Below, piece by piece: positions 1 through 9,001 of a DNA stretch of 20,136 nt; position 1 is the first letter of the stretch; each line of letters opens with the position of its first letter. The position numbers and the translations under genes were made by a program. Location of the stretch: positions 1 through 20,136 of the IMG/VR virus record IMGVR_UViG_3300022937_001507, one strand, 5' to 3'. The notes below the pieces were generated by a model. That model was not told the origin of the DNA and searched no databases. It worked only from the letters and a program-made list of their open reading frames with translations. This DNA is from a virus.

Positions 1-254
1 CAGGCACATTATTCTGGCAAGAGTATCAAGGTATGCAAGGTTCTATCTCTGCACTACAATCACAAGCACACGATAAGACTCCAGCATACGATGATGCACC
101 TATGTCTGGTAGAGTCACTGCAAACTCTGAGGCTATCATAGGTATGGGTGAAAGATTAAAGTCCGTAGAATCGAATATTTCGAGACTTGAGAGGGATATA
201 GATAAAGCAGAGAATAAGTTTGATAATAGAAATGTTAACCCGTTAAGTCTGTAA
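1..254 (+). CDS. C-terminal part of an unknown late protein, cut by the left edge
   Basis: The frame is open from base 3 to the TAA at 252-254, so the start lies outside the window. An internal ATG at 33 has no ribosome binding site and the frame reads on above it (GTLFWQEYQGMQGS), so the gene is treated as partial. The visible 83 residues are polar. The last half (ERLKSVESNISRLERDIDKA) has heptad-like spacing of hydrophobic residues and probably forms a coiled coil. I do not recognise the family. It lies directly before the tail adaptor module, where head-completion or other virion genes are common. The stop overlaps the next start (TAATG). Confidence 0.7.
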   Translation, partial: GTLFWQEYQGMQGSISALQSQAHDKTPAYDDAPMSGRVTANSEAIIGMGERLKSVESNISRLERDIDKAENKFDNRNVNPLSL

Positions 255-376
255 TGCCAGTATATAAGTGTCCTAAAGGTTATAAGATAGGTAAAACAGG
301 TAAGTGTATATATAAGACTAAGATGGCAGCTAATAAAGCATATGCAGGTTACTTAGCTAGTAAAAGGAGAAAATAG
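254..376 (+). CDS. small basic protein, 40 residues, unknown
   Basis: ATG at 254 overlaps the stop of the gene before it (TAATG), and its own TAG at 374-376 overlaps the next GTG start (TAGTG). It fills the gap between the two larger genes exactly. The product begins MPVYKCPKGYKIGKTGKC and ends YLASKRRK. It is rich in Lys and Arg and has two cysteines about eleven residues apart around a GYKIGKTGK segment. Similar tiny Cys/Lys-rich proteins, to my memory, occur in the structural region of other marine phages, but I know no function. Nucleic acid or virion binding would fit the charge and is only inference. Confidence 0.6.
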   Translation: MPVYKCPKGYKIGKTGKCIYKTKMAANKAYAGYLASKRRK

Positions 377-1092
377 TGACTTATAGAGAAATTATAAATA
401 GTGTATTGCTTAGGCTAAGAGAAGATACTATTGCTTCTGATTGGTCTGGGGATATACGGACGTCTACTCTTACACCTTATCAAAAACTTATAGGTGAATT
501 AGTTAATGATGCTAAAAAGAATGTAGAGAGCTACCACGACTGGAATGCGTTACGAGAAACTTTTAATGTACGTCTTAGAGATGGTAATATGCAGTATACA
601 TTAGGTGATGCTATTAGAGGTTCTGGTGTATCCTTTAAAGTACTAGACGTAAGAAATAAAACTACAGGTACACAATTAGAGCAAGTTCATAATGACTGGA
701 TTAATGATAGAATGTTTCCCACATCTAAAGTTAAGACTGGTGAGCCGACTACATATGCATTCAATGGTATCTCACAAGCTGCAGTAGGTAGAGAACCAGA
801 TTTTAATATTGATTTCTATCCCATACCAGACTCTACTTCAGCTAATCAAGTTATAGCGGTAAATATCGTAGGTGCTCAAGATGATTTAAATGAAGCTTCT
901 GAAGTATTAAGAGTTCCATCTCAGCCAGTTATTTTAGGTGCTTGGGCCAGAGCTATTGCTGAGAGAGGTGAAGATGGAGGAACACAATACAGTGCTGTAG
1001 CTGCAGAAGCTAGAGATTCTTTAGTTCAGGCAGTACAATTAGATGCTGGTAACTTTGAATATGAGAGAGACTGGTACTATGTTGCAAGGTAA
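376..1092 (+). CDS. tail adaptor protein (tail tubular protein A / gp11-like)
   Basis: This 238-residue protein starts at GTG 376, 5 bases after an AAAGGAG ribosome binding site. It resembles podovirus gp11-type adaptors, which form the ring between the portal and the tail nozzle. The visible signs are the N-terminal helix-rich start (TYREIINSVLLRLRE), the segment LIGELVNDAKKNVESYHDWNA followed by a beta-rich middle with 'YTLG', and a C-terminal helical stretch (PVILGAWARAIAERGEDGG) typical of these proteins. It comes immediately before a tail tubular B-like gene, as gp11 comes before gp12 in T7. The next gene overlaps it by 14 bases. The family call rests on pattern and order, so the exact type of adaptor is uncertain. 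Confidence 0.7.
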   Translation: MTYREIINSVLLRLREDTIASDWSGDIRTSTLTPYQKLIGELVNDAKKNVESYHDWNALRETFNVRLRDGNMQYTLGDAIRGSGVSFKVLDVRNKTTGTQLEQVHNDWINDRMFPTSKVKTGEPTTYAFNGISQAAVGREPDFNIDFYPIPDSTSANQVIAVNIVGAQDDLNEASEVLRVPSQPVILGAWARAIAERGEDGGTQYSAVAAEARDSLVQAVQLDAGNFEYERDWYYVAR

Positions 1093-2647
1093 AGCACTAC
1101 AAGCTAGACTATTAGACCGAATTGGTCTTAATGGATTAGATACTCAGACTACGCCTACTTCGTTAAATCCCGAATGGTTGACGAAGGCTGATAATATTGT
1201 CTATACGGAAGGTAACAGAATAACATTCAGAAAAGGACTATCTCAAAAGACAGCTGCTGAAGGAAATGGTAATCATATAGGTGCTCTATACGAGAATAGA
1301 CAGACAGATACAGTTTATTGTGCTGCTGGTACGTATATGTATGAAGTAGATTTTTCTGACCCTAACAATGCATTTACGAATTCATTTAATACTGGTGCTA
1401 GTGATGACGATTGGCAGTTCGCTGAAATTGAAGATGGTTTAATTGCTGTACAGACAGGTGAAGAACCTCTGATATTAGATAGTGTTGGTTGGGCAATTAT
1501 GTCTGGTGTAACAGGATTTTCTGCTCCAGCAGGTGTTACTACATTTGACCCTTCTACTGCATTAGGTGAGTACGGAAGATTATGGGCAGGAGGAGTTAGT
1601 GAGAGTAATACTGTCTTATATTATAGTGAATTCGAAGAGCCAGTAAAATTTAATAATGGTGATGCTGGATATATAGACCTTAAATATGTTTGGGGTAATG
1701 ACGAAATTGTAGCTATTAATTCATTCGGTGGTAAATTAGTTATCTTCGGTAAACAAAATATAGCTATTTACAACAATCCTTGGGATGTTACTGCGTTAGA
1801 GTTACAAGAGGTTATTAAAGGTATAGGTGCTGTATTTAGAGATTCTATTCAAGCTATTGGTGATGATATATATTTCTTATCAGATACTGGCGTTCGAAGC
1901 TTGACAAGAACAGCAGAATATGATAAACTACCATTAAGGGAAATTTCTGTAACTGTAAAAGATGAAATTATCTCTAATACTCAAAATAGTCAGAATGTAA
2001 AATCAGTTTATGCTTTAGACAGCGGTCTCTATATTCTATCCTTTGTGGACCTCAATGTTACCTACGTATTTGATTTGACGTATATGACGCCGAGACAGAC
2101 ACCTAGAGTAACTAAGTGGAGATTTGAAGGAGATAGAGAACCTATTTCTTTAGCTTATTCTAGAAACTACGGTTTACTATTTGGTGAAGAAGATGGTCAT
2201 ATCTGTCATTATGATGGTTATTTTGAAGTAACTTATGATGGGACCTCATATACCAATACTCCATTTACAGGTTCTTTTTCTACAGTATGGTTAGATTTAG
2301 GTGATGGTTTCGTATCTTCTATCTTGAAGAAACTAATACTAGTAGTATCTGGTGGTAGTGGAACTGATGTAGGTATTAAAGCTTTTAAAGACTTTGAACT
2401 TTCACCTTCTACACAACAAACTTTTAAAGTTAATCCTAGTTTAGGTGGAGCTGAATATAAATGGGGACAATCAAGTTCATTATATGGTGCAGCTAAATAT
2501 GCTCCTATACACGGACTGAAAGAAGTAGGCATTCCTTTATATGGAGATGCTAAATATTTAAGATTTGAGATGGATGGTGTTACTAATGGTTATAGAACAG
2601 CATTACAATCATTAACATTGTTTTATAAGAAAGGAAAAATGTACTAA
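1079..2647 (+). CDS. tail nozzle / stabilization protein (tail tubular protein B-like)
   Basis: I chose the ATG at 1079 (522 residues). A longer reading from the ATG at 1043 has no ribosome binding site and adds a stretch coded out of frame with the adaptor gene. The start segment LLDRIGLNGLDTQTTPTSL, then 'NPEWLTKADNIVYTEGNRI' and 'FRKGLS', is the usual opening of the large beta-rich tail proteins placed after the adaptor in marine podoviruses. These are annotated as tail tubular protein B or stabilization protein. The body has many short beta strands with Gly/Asp turns and no membrane segment. It should form the tail tube that contacts fibres and the ejection machinery. The stop and the next start share bases (TAATG at 2645-2649). 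Confidence 0.7.
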   Translation: MLQGKALQARLLDRIGLNGLDTQTTPTSLNPEWLTKADNIVYTEGNRITFRKGLSQKTAAEGNGNHIGALYENRQTDTVYCAAGTYMYEVDFSDPNNAFTNSFNTGASDDDWQFAEIEDGLIAVQTGEEPLILDSVGWAIMSGVTGFSAPAGVTTFDPSTALGEYGRLWAGGVSESNTVLYYSEFEEPVKFNNGDAGYIDLKYVWGNDEIVAINSFGGKLVIFGKQNIAIYNNPWDVTALELQEVIKGIGAVFRDSIQAIGDDIYFLSDTGVRSLTRTAEYDKLPLREISVTVKDEIISNTQNSQNVKSVYALDSGLYILSFVDLNVTYVFDLTYMTPRQTPRVTKWRFEGDREPISLAYSRNYGLLFGEEDGHICHYDGYFEVTYDGTSYTNTPFTGSFSTVWLDLGDGFVSSILKKLILVVSGGSGTDVGIKAFKDFELSPSTQQTFKVNPSLGGAEYKWGQSSSLYGAAKYAPIHGLKEVGIPLYGDAKYLRFEMDGVTNGYRTALQSLTLFYKKGKMY

Positions 2648-3210
2648 TGTCAAACTATACTATACAAGTTAATTGGGCTGGTAAGGATGCACTTCCAGAT
2701 TCAGACCCAGGAAAGGTAATTTCTGGTGATGATTTTAATACAGAATTTACGTCTGTTAGAACTGCACTTAATTCTAAGGCTGATTTAAACGGTGATGCAG
2801 CAGAGAACTTTACTTGTAACGATTTAACAGTAACTAATAATGCTACTGTCGACGGTGAGAATATTGTTACAGTCGGTGAGCCACAAACATTTACTAAAGC
2901 TCATCCTACAGCTGCGGAAGATATATCTATGACTGCAGACCAAACAGCTAATTTGCTTAATTCTAACGTCTTTACAGTAACTGTAACTGCTAGTGGATAT
3001 CAATTAGATACTTCTAATCAGACTGCAGGTGTTACGGCTAAATTTATTATTGATAATCCAGATTCAAATGCTTTGTCGTTCGGTAGTGAATTCTTTTTCG
3101 TAGGAGAGAGTGGAACTATTACAGTTAATCAAGGCGGCTTTACATTACTAGATTGTGTTTCAGACGGCACTACTATGTACTGTACTACAAAGAATGCGAG
3201 CTTTGCATAA
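2647..3210 (+). CDS. small tail-fibre-like or virion surface protein
   Basis: The 187-residue product starts MSNYTIQVNWAGKDALPDSDP and carries 'GDDFNTEFTSVRTALNSKADLNG'. That motif is common at the N-terminal ends of tail fibre and appendage proteins of marine phages, followed by Asn/Thr-rich strands (NLTVTNNATVDG-type). The remainder is a Thr/Asn/Gly-rich beta domain ending in a short Cys-containing segment (LDCVSDGTTMYCTT). At this length it holds an attachment domain and a small tip rather than a full fibre. It overlaps the gene before it by one base and is 13 bases from the next. Receptor binding is possible but not shown. Confidence 0.5.
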   Translation: MSNYTIQVNWAGKDALPDSDPGKVISGDDFNTEFTSVRTALNSKADLNGDAAENFTCNDLTVTNNATVDGENIVTVGEPQTFTKAHPTAAEDISMTADQTANLLNSNVFTVTVTASGYQLDTSNQTAGVTAKFIIDNPDSNALSFGSEFFFVGESGTITVNQGGFTLLDCVSDGTTMYCTTKNASFA

Positions 3211-3223
3211 TAAGGAGAACTAA

Positions 3224-4627
3224 ATGGCTTTCTTTTCTTCCAATTTAGCACTTACAGAAGAATCTAGCAATCCTAAAATAAGTAGGATTTATGAGCCAAG
3301 CACAGGCGGACAGCCTTTAGGCGATGTCTCTATTTCTGATAATCCTCTACAACAACTAGCCAACGCATTATCTGGCGGAGGAGTAAGTGCTGGTTATTCA
3401 GATTTAGGTAATCCGTATATTCCAGAGTTACCTTCAGGACCAGCTCCAATAGCACCACTACCAGGACAACCATATAATCCTACTGACCCTACTCAACCTA
3501 CACCTACACAACCTATACAATCTAACGTAAGTGACGGAGGAGGCGTAGCTGCTTCAATGTTTAGTGGAGTCGGAGGCTCTGCAGCACAACCTACTTCTGC
3601 AGACGTAGCGAGTTATCTAGAGAATAGAAATGCATATCAGTTTGCAGGTGGATTATTTGGAGGTTTACTTGGTGGCCCAATAGGAGCTAATTTAGTTCAA
3701 GCTGGAATGGATTATAATTATGGTCTAAATACTACTGGTCTTGGTCCTACATTTACTTCTAGATATACACAATTAGGTGGTCCTGGTTCTAGTGGAGAAT
3801 ACACTGGTGGAGTTATGACTCCTTCTGAACAAAGAGATATGTTAATTCAACAGATTGCTTTTAGTGAGCCTAATGCAGCAAATAGAGGTTTCTTCAGTAG
3901 TTTATTTGGAGACCCAGAATTAACTTACGACCCAGAGATGGATTTAACTAATGTTCCTTGGCAAGAGTTTCAACCAATGACTCAGGAACAATTACAAGCT
4001 TTAGGATGGGCACCTACTACAGTTGAATCAGTTGTATCTCAAGCACCTGCTCCAGTAGATATTAGTTCTCAATGGGAGACTACTCCTGGTTCAGAACAAT
4101 CTCAGATGCTAGCTGAACAAGAAGCAGGAATGGATACTACAACTGCTGGTGGATATACTTGGTCTGATAGTGATTGGGGTTCTGTAGCAGAAGCACAAGA
4201 AGATACTGGTATAGGCACATCTGAATGGGATTCTAGTGCAGAAGGATTTAGTTGGGATGATAGTGGAGACAGTGGTGACTCTGGTGGAGGTGATTCTGGA
4301 GGTGGTGGCTCTTATATTGCTACTGCAGCTACTCAAGCATTAGGTGAAGAAGGTCTTAAAGTATTTGAAGATTGGAGAGACTATATGTTTAAGGTTTTAC
4401 CTACGTTTAAATCTTCATTTGGAAGATACAGAGCTACAGCACCTAAGATTGTAGCAGAGATTGATAATAAAGATAATTCTAAGAATATCTATAGTTGGAT
4501 TTGGGATATGCACCTTAAACCAATATTTGATATGATTAAAGAAGATAAAGATAGTAAGAAAGCACTAAAAGACTATAAGGTTATGGTCAGAGAATTAAGC
4601 AATAAATTTCTAAGTAAGGAGAAATAA
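3224..4627 (+). CDS. virion protein with proline-rich, acidic and CFI-box-like regions
   Basis: This 467-residue protein has an AAGGAG ribosome binding site 7 bases before its ATG. In order it has a Gly/Ser-rich head, a proline/threonine-rich segment near residues 70-100 (PTDPTQPTPTQP), and a glycine-rich hydrophobic stretch near 142-165 (GGLFGGLLGGPIGANLVQAG). An acidic Ser/Trp/Asp/Gly-rich linker follows, ending DSGDSGGGDSGGGGS. The last 105 residues begin SYIATAATQALGEEG at about 363. This tail domain fits the CFI-box pattern (C-F-I-A-T-A-A, then L..F.D.RD, GR..., Y...AP.I), with Ser-Tyr in place of Cys-Phe. It lies in the tail/internal-virion cluster, so a virion role is likely. The exact role is unknown. 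Confidence 0.55.
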   Translation: MAFFSSNLALTEESSNPKISRIYEPSTGGQPLGDVSISDNPLQQLANALSGGGVSAGYSDLGNPYIPELPSGPAPIAPLPGQPYNPTDPTQPTPTQPIQSNVSDGGGVAASMFSGVGGSAAQPTSADVASYLENRNAYQFAGGLFGGLLGGPIGANLVQAGMDYNYGLNTTGLGPTFTSRYTQLGGPGSSGEYTGGVMTPSEQRDMLIQQIAFSEPNAANRGFFSSLFGDPELTYDPEMDLTNVPWQEFQPMTQEQLQALGWAPTTVESVVSQAPAPVDISSQWETTPGSEQSQMLAEQEAGMDTTTAGGYTWSDSDWGSVAEAQEDTGIGTSEWDSSAEGFSWDDSGDSGDSGGGDSGGGGSYIATAATQALGEEGLKVFEDWRDYMFKVLPTFKSSFGRYRATAPKIVAEIDNKDNSKNIYSWIWDMHLKPIFDMIKEDKDSKKALKDYKVMVRELSNKFLSKEK

Positions 4628-4628
4628 G

Positions 4629-5294
4629 ATGAGTTGGTTTGATACAGCTATAAGTTGGGCAACAGATTTTATAACTGAGGATATTCCTCAATTTGCTACT
4701 GAGACACTTCCAGGATTATTTAGTCCTGAAGCTGCATATGAAGTTGTAGATGGAGTAGGAGTCTGGGGTACAGAACAACCTAAAAGTCTATTTGCAGAAT
4801 ATGGTGTTCCTCTACTTAAAGATTTAGGGAGAGGTTATCTACAAGATGTACAAGCTGAAAGATATCAAGATTTTATCGATTCACAAAACGAAGAACGTAG
4901 AAAGTTAGCTGAGATGTATTCTAGAATCTATGCTCAAGATAGAGTAGCAGCTGAAACAGCTAGAGAAAGAAAAAGACTGACATCTCAGATGGACCCATAC
5001 ATTCAAAGAGGTGGACAAAGATTAGAATCAGGTTTAAAAAGAAGAGGTCTAAAAGATTCATCTATTGCTGATTGGGAGAACTTCCAAAGAAATCAATACA
5101 TAAATAAGCTGATGTCGGATATCGATTATAGAGCAGGTCAAAATGTATATTCTGCTTTAGAAAAAGAAGCTGATATAGAAGAAATTAAGAGTGGTTTAAT
5201 GCAACCTACTGAAGCTCAGATGAGTCCTAGATACATTGCTGCTGCAACATACAATCCGTGGGAAGCAGCTGCAGCTAGATACTTTTTAGGTTAG
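4629..5294 (+). CDS. probable internal virion protein, 221 residues
   Basis: The gene starts one base after the stop before it, with AAGGAG overlapping that stop. The protein has an aromatic, mildly hydrophobic N-terminus (MSWFDTAISWATDFI). A long helical, charged middle follows (about residues 75-180, rich in Glu, Arg, Gln and Ala) with a pattern like 'DPYIQRGGQRLESGLKRRGL', then a C-terminus ending YNPWEAAAARYFLG. Position and helix-rich make-up match the small ejection proteins of podoviruses (T7 gp14 or P22 gp7 type), which leave the capsid and help form the channel through the cell envelope. I see no catalytic motif. The call rests mainly on context. Confidence 0.5.
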   Translation: MSWFDTAISWATDFITEDIPQFATETLPGLFSPEAAYEVVDGVGVWGTEQPKSLFAEYGVPLLKDLGRGYLQDVQAERYQDFIDSQNEERRKLAEMYSRIYAQDRVAAETARERKRLTSQMDPYIQRGGQRLESGLKRRGLKDSSIADWENFQRNQYINKLMSDIDYRAGQNVYSALEKEADIEEIKSGLMQPTEAQMSPRYIAAATYNPWEAAAARYFLG

Positions 5295-5303
5295 GAGAAA
5301 ATA

Positions 5304-6404
5304 ATGGCAGGTTTATTCGGAAATGAAATGACACCAAAAGAGATTGAAGCACAAGTAACTCAACCTCAATTTATGAGAAGTAGGGCTCAATTTGAGCAAG
5401 GCTTAGAAGAGACAGGGAGAAACGTATTTGACCCTTTAATTGAACAAGCTACTGGCTATGTCTCTCCTGCTAAACAGTTACGTGATATAGCTGCTAAAGC
5501 TGATTTAAACGATGAATCATCTATTAGAGCTACTTTTAATGAATTACTGCAGAGAGACCCTAGGAGTGCTGCACAGTGGATTAAATCTATTGAGCCATTA
5601 ATAGATAAGAATAAACTTACTGGAGCTAACGAGCCACCTAGAATTACTGAATTAAAACAAATAGGCCAACTACAATTTGGTTGTGATGTAACTAAAGATA
5701 GAGAATGTTTTGAGAAAGCACTTCAATCTTACAAAGAAACTAAGAGAGCAGGTGCAGAAGAACAAGCCGATGCTCAATACTCAACAGACCAAGCTAAATC
5801 GTTCGGGGAATTAGCTAACGAAATTAGCGGTAGAGCTGATACAGCTGAAAGTGAATTAATTACAGCAAATCAAAGTTTAGCTATCTTAAATGAGGGAGGT
5901 GTATATTTTGGACCAGGAGCTGACTTAGTTAATTACGCTAAAGGTATCGCTGGTATTTTAGGAGATACTAAATCAGCTATCGATGCTGCTAATGCACAAC
6001 AATTCGTAGTAAATAGTATGAAGTCTGTTATGAAATGGATTGCTGGAACTAAAGGTGCTATTTCAGATAAAGAAATGAAGTATTTTGCTGATGCCGCTCC
6101 ATCATTAAGTAAGACTAAAGAAGGTAATAGATTGATGTTAGATACTATCGTTAAATTATCTAATCTAGAACTTGCTATTGAAGATGAATTCGGAAGATGG
6201 AGAGAAGATATAGAAGCAACAGGTAAACGACCTACAGTAACTCAATGGAAGAGACATCTAAGACAATGGAAGCAAGAAAATGGTTTAGATAGTGTTGCTC
6301 TCTGGAATCAAGCTAAAGAAATTATAGGTAAAACACAGAACTCTGCTACGAGTAAAACTAGTTTTAAAGTTGGTGATTTTTCAATTCAAGTAAGCGAGGA
6401 TTAA
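5304..6404 (+). CDS. probable internal virion / DNA ejection protein, 366 residues
   Basis: An AGGAG site lies before the ATG at 5304. The protein is almost wholly helical and Ala/Glu/Lys-rich, with no signal peptide. Near residues 250-280 it carries 'GTKGAISDKEMKYFADAAPSLSKTKEGN'-like content (G-x-I-S-D-x-E...P-x-L-S-K-T...GN). I associate this motif with large phage ejection or internal core proteins, in which it tends to occur near the C-terminus of the coiled region. Two cysteines sit in 'FGCDVTKDRECFEK'. It lies between two other likely internal virion genes, with 2 bases to the next start, so assembly into the same internal core is a fair inference. Confidence 0.5.
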   Translation: MAGLFGNEMTPKEIEAQVTQPQFMRSRAQFEQGLEETGRNVFDPLIEQATGYVSPAKQLRDIAAKADLNDESSIRATFNELLQRDPRSAAQWIKSIEPLIDKNKLTGANEPPRITELKQIGQLQFGCDVTKDRECFEKALQSYKETKRAGAEEQADAQYSTDQAKSFGELANEISGRADTAESELITANQSLAILNEGGVYFGPGADLVNYAKGIAGILGDTKSAIDAANAQQFVVNSMKSVMKWIAGTKGAISDKEMKYFADAAPSLSKTKEGNRLMLDTIVKLSNLELAIEDEFGRWREDIEATGKRPTVTQWKRHLRQWKQENGLDSVALWNQAKEIIGKTQNSATSKTSFKVGDFSIQVSED

Positions 6405-6406
6405 TT

Positions 6407-8380
6407 ATGCCTACATATATACTTACAGACAATAGATATGGTAGAAAATTAAAGGTTACTGGAAATAGGCCTCCTACTACTGAAGAACAAGAAAAATTCT
6501 TTAACGAAGCTTTTAATGATGATTTAGTCTACGACAATCTAATAAGAGATGAAAAGTATCTTAAAGATATTAGAGACTCTTATAAGAAAAGAGAAGGTGA
6601 ATCATTTAAAGGTACTAATCAAGAACTAGTAGAACAAGAGTTTGAATATTGGAACTTAGTAGACAATAATCTTGCTTACGGAGCTAAGAAAGCTTTTGAT
6701 TTCTCTAACTTAGATAAAGAAGATAAACAGAGGATGTTACGTCTCTATGATGTCTACGATAGAACTCAGGCATTCGGAGAAGGTTCTAGGTCTTTCTGGG
6801 AACAATTTAAAGGTGTTGGTAAGGCTGCTCTTACTGACCCTACAAACTATTTAGGTGGTGCTGGTATTCTATATAAATTAGGTGCTAAAGGAACAGCTAA
6901 AGGTTTAGGTAAAAAAGTCATAGAAAAAGCATTATTTCCTATAGCTGCTGGTGCATCTTGGGCTAGTATCGCTAACGTAGAGAAACAAGCTAGAGAAAAA
7001 TCATTAGAAGGTAGAGCAGCGTTTGATTTCGGTGAGACTGCTGATGCAGCCCTTACTGGTGCTGTTGTTGGCCCATTAGCTCCTTTTGCTACTAAAAAAG
7101 CAGGACAGCTGACAGAAGGCTTAATTAAAACTGTGGCTTCCCTTCCTACGAAAGAAACTAGACGTAAAGGTAAAGAATCTTTAGTAAGAACTTTAGGTGG
7201 TCAGACTACTGCACAGAGAGGCGTAATTAAAGAATTAGAAGATGAAATAGGAGGAGGTGATACTGGTTTAGCTACATCTAGTCTATTTAATATGTTAGGT
7301 ACTAAACGTAATAACATCAAAAAACAATTTAGAGATAGATATGCTCAAGTAGGTGAATTCTCTAAATTAACTGTTGATGATATTAATAACTTAGTGGTTA
7401 AATTAGAAGAGAAAAATGCTGCAATTCCAGCTGTCAAACAAACACTTAAATTATTAGAAGAAGGAAAAACTACACCTACAAAAGCTCTAAAAGCTCTGAG
7501 ACAAGATTTCGGTAATGCTGAATATCAAAGTTATTTTGGTAAAGGCGAAATGGCTGGTTGGACTGACGAATATAAAAAAGATGTAGTTAAAGATGTTAGA
7601 GACTTGTGGAGAAATAAAGCCATAGAGAGTGGTCAACGAGATGCTCTTGCTTTAGATGCTAACTATTCTAGGTGGTTAAATTTCTCTAAAAGAAACAATA
7701 AGATGTTTAACAAGTTAGAAGATGAAACAGCAATCAATAATCTTATTAATGGTCTTACTAACAACCCTAAGACATCTAATGCTAACTTTAAAGCATTAAC
7801 TCAAGCTATCGCTAAAATTAAAGATTTTACTGACGACCCTACGCTGCAAAGAGAAGGTAGAAAACAAGTTATTGAAGCAGTAAAAGGTAGTCTATTTGAA
7901 AAGAATGGTGATAGATTAAGAAAGTTCTTATTAGACCCTCAAGGTGTAAGAACACTTAAGAATATTTTCCCTGAGATAGATGGTAAGAAACTAGATGATT
8001 TCTCTACTATTATGAAGAATGCAGAAGGAAGTACGTCGGTAGGCTTATGGTTAGCTCGTTTCTTTGCTACTGCTTTAGGTTGGAAAGGAACTGGAGGTGC
8101 TGTCCCTGGTGCTATTAGTAGTGCTGTAGCATTAAAGAGTTTAGATACAGCTCTTAGTTCAGAAACTTTTCGTAAGATGGCTATGAATGCTTATAAGAAG
8201 GGTGAAGTAAAAGAACCAGTGGTAAATGGTATGATTAAATGGATACAGAATAATACACCACTTAAATCTAAAGAAGGCCTAGAAGCCTTAAGAAAACAAT
8301 TAGTTGGTACTGCTACTATTGTCGGTGGTAAGACTTACTTAGAATCTGATAATGAACAAGTAAATGAAGGAGAATATTAA
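6407..8380 (+). CDS. large internal virion / DNA ejection protein, 657 residues
   Basis: This is the largest structural protein in the window. It opens MPTYILTDNRYGRKLKVTG followed by 'PPTTEEQE', a short N-terminal module (Thr-rich strand, 'G..PPT..E') seen at the start of many large phage ejection proteins. A region near residues 140-240 is rich in Gly/Ala and hydrophobic residues (LYKLGAKGTAKGLGKK; ALFPIAAGASWASIA; ALTGAVVGPLAPFA) and could insert in membranes. The rest is charged and helical. In role it should correspond to T7 gp15/gp16, but it is much shorter than gp16 and I see no transglycosylase motif. The stop overlaps the next start (TAATG). Confidence 0.5.
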   Translation: MPTYILTDNRYGRKLKVTGNRPPTTEEQEKFFNEAFNDDLVYDNLIRDEKYLKDIRDSYKKREGESFKGTNQELVEQEFEYWNLVDNNLAYGAKKAFDFSNLDKEDKQRMLRLYDVYDRTQAFGEGSRSFWEQFKGVGKAALTDPTNYLGGAGILYKLGAKGTAKGLGKKVIEKALFPIAAGASWASIANVEKQAREKSLEGRAAFDFGETADAALTGAVVGPLAPFATKKAGQLTEGLIKTVASLPTKETRRKGKESLVRTLGGQTTAQRGVIKELEDEIGGGDTGLATSSLFNMLGTKRNNIKKQFRDRYAQVGEFSKLTVDDINNLVVKLEEKNAAIPAVKQTLKLLEEGKTTPTKALKALRQDFGNAEYQSYFGKGEMAGWTDEYKKDVVKDVRDLWRNKAIESGQRDALALDANYSRWLNFSKRNNKMFNKLEDETAINNLINGLTNNPKTSNANFKALTQAIAKIKDFTDDPTLQREGRKQVIEAVKGSLFEKNGDRLRKFLLDPQGVRTLKNIFPEIDGKKLDDFSTIMKNAEGSTSVGLWLARFFATALGWKGTGGAVPGAISSAVALKSLDTALSSETFRKMAMNAYKKGEVKEPVVNGMIKWIQNNTPLKSKEGLEALRKQLVGTATIVGGKTYLESDNEQVNEGEY

Positions 8381-8757
8381 TGGCTGACAATAACGTATTT
8401 GGACCAGGAGCTGAAGTTGCATCACAAGGTTTTATGTTACAAGAAATGGAGAAAAGAGTCCCGCAGGAATTTAGAGCGATGGCACAAGGAATGTCTCCAG
8501 AACAAAAACTAGATTTTTACGGTAAAGTATTACGTTCTATAGAAGGCAGTAAAAGAGCTGAAGGTGAATTAGATATTTTAGGTTCTATAGCAGATAGTAT
8601 AGGTGGTATCAAGAAAGCTACTCAACAGTTCGGTAAAGATATGAATCAAATACAAGCTGGTCCTCAATATCAATTTATGCAGCACTTAGGTAAACCTGTA
8701 GGTGGTAAGATGCAAGATTTAGGTTCTGCTTTCAAAGGAATGTTTACAGGAGAGTAA
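8380..8757 (+). CDS. small virion-cluster protein, 125 residues, unknown
   Basis: The ATG overlaps the stop of the large ejection gene (TAATG), preceded by AAGGAGA, so it is translated together with it. The product is Met/Gln/Gly/Lys-rich and helical, with segments 'EVASQGFMLQEMEKRVPQEF', 'MSPEQKLDFYGKVLRSIEG' and a glycine-spaced end 'LGKPVGGKMQDLGSAFKGMF'. It has no membrane segment and no known motif. Its place at the end of the late operon suggests a minor virion protein or an assembly factor. I do not recognise the family. Confidence 0.55.
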   Translation: MADNNVFGPGAEVASQGFMLQEMEKRVPQEFRAMAQGMSPEQKLDFYGKVLRSIEGSKRAEGELDILGSIADSIGGIKKATQQFGKDMNQIQAGPQYQFMQHLGKPVGGKMQDLGSAFKGMFTGE

Positions 8758-8758
8758 T

Positions 8759-9001
8759 ATGGGAATGTTTGGGGATGCTGGACAAGCAGTAGATGATTTC
8801 TTCGGTGATTTATTTACCTCAGAACCACAAGAGTGGGAAAGAGCAGGATATGAAAATTATGAATCTTGGTGGGAAGACCAAAAACCAGATATTCTACGTT
8901 TTCAATCTCCAATATATCCTGGTGGATTTGATAGGCAAGGTTATGAAGAAGCTTATTATGATTGGATGTCTCAAAGACCTAATCAGAGTTTCAGTCAGTG
9001 A
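8759..9001 (+). CDS. last gene of the late operon, 80 residues, unknown
   Basis: Starts two bases after the stop before it, with an AGGAG site overlapping that stop. The product begins MGMFGDAGQAVDDFFGDLF and is acidic and very rich in aromatics (EWERAGYENYESWWEDQ, then YEEAYYDWMSQRP). No cysteines or membrane segment. Its TGA at 8999-9001 overlaps the stop of the opposing - strand gene by 7 bases. Another frame is open at 8793-9029 but lacks a ribosome binding site. A minor virion role is a guess from position only. Confidence 0.55.
   Translation: MGMFGDAGQAVDDFFGDLFTSEPQEWERAGYENYESWWEDQKPDILRFQSPIYPGGFDRQGYEEAYYDWMSQRPNQSFSQ

Noticed and set aside
4109-4336. Ser/Thr-rich frame on the - strand
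   Set aside because: It is the complement of the acidic Ser/Gly linker of the virion protein and has no start signal.
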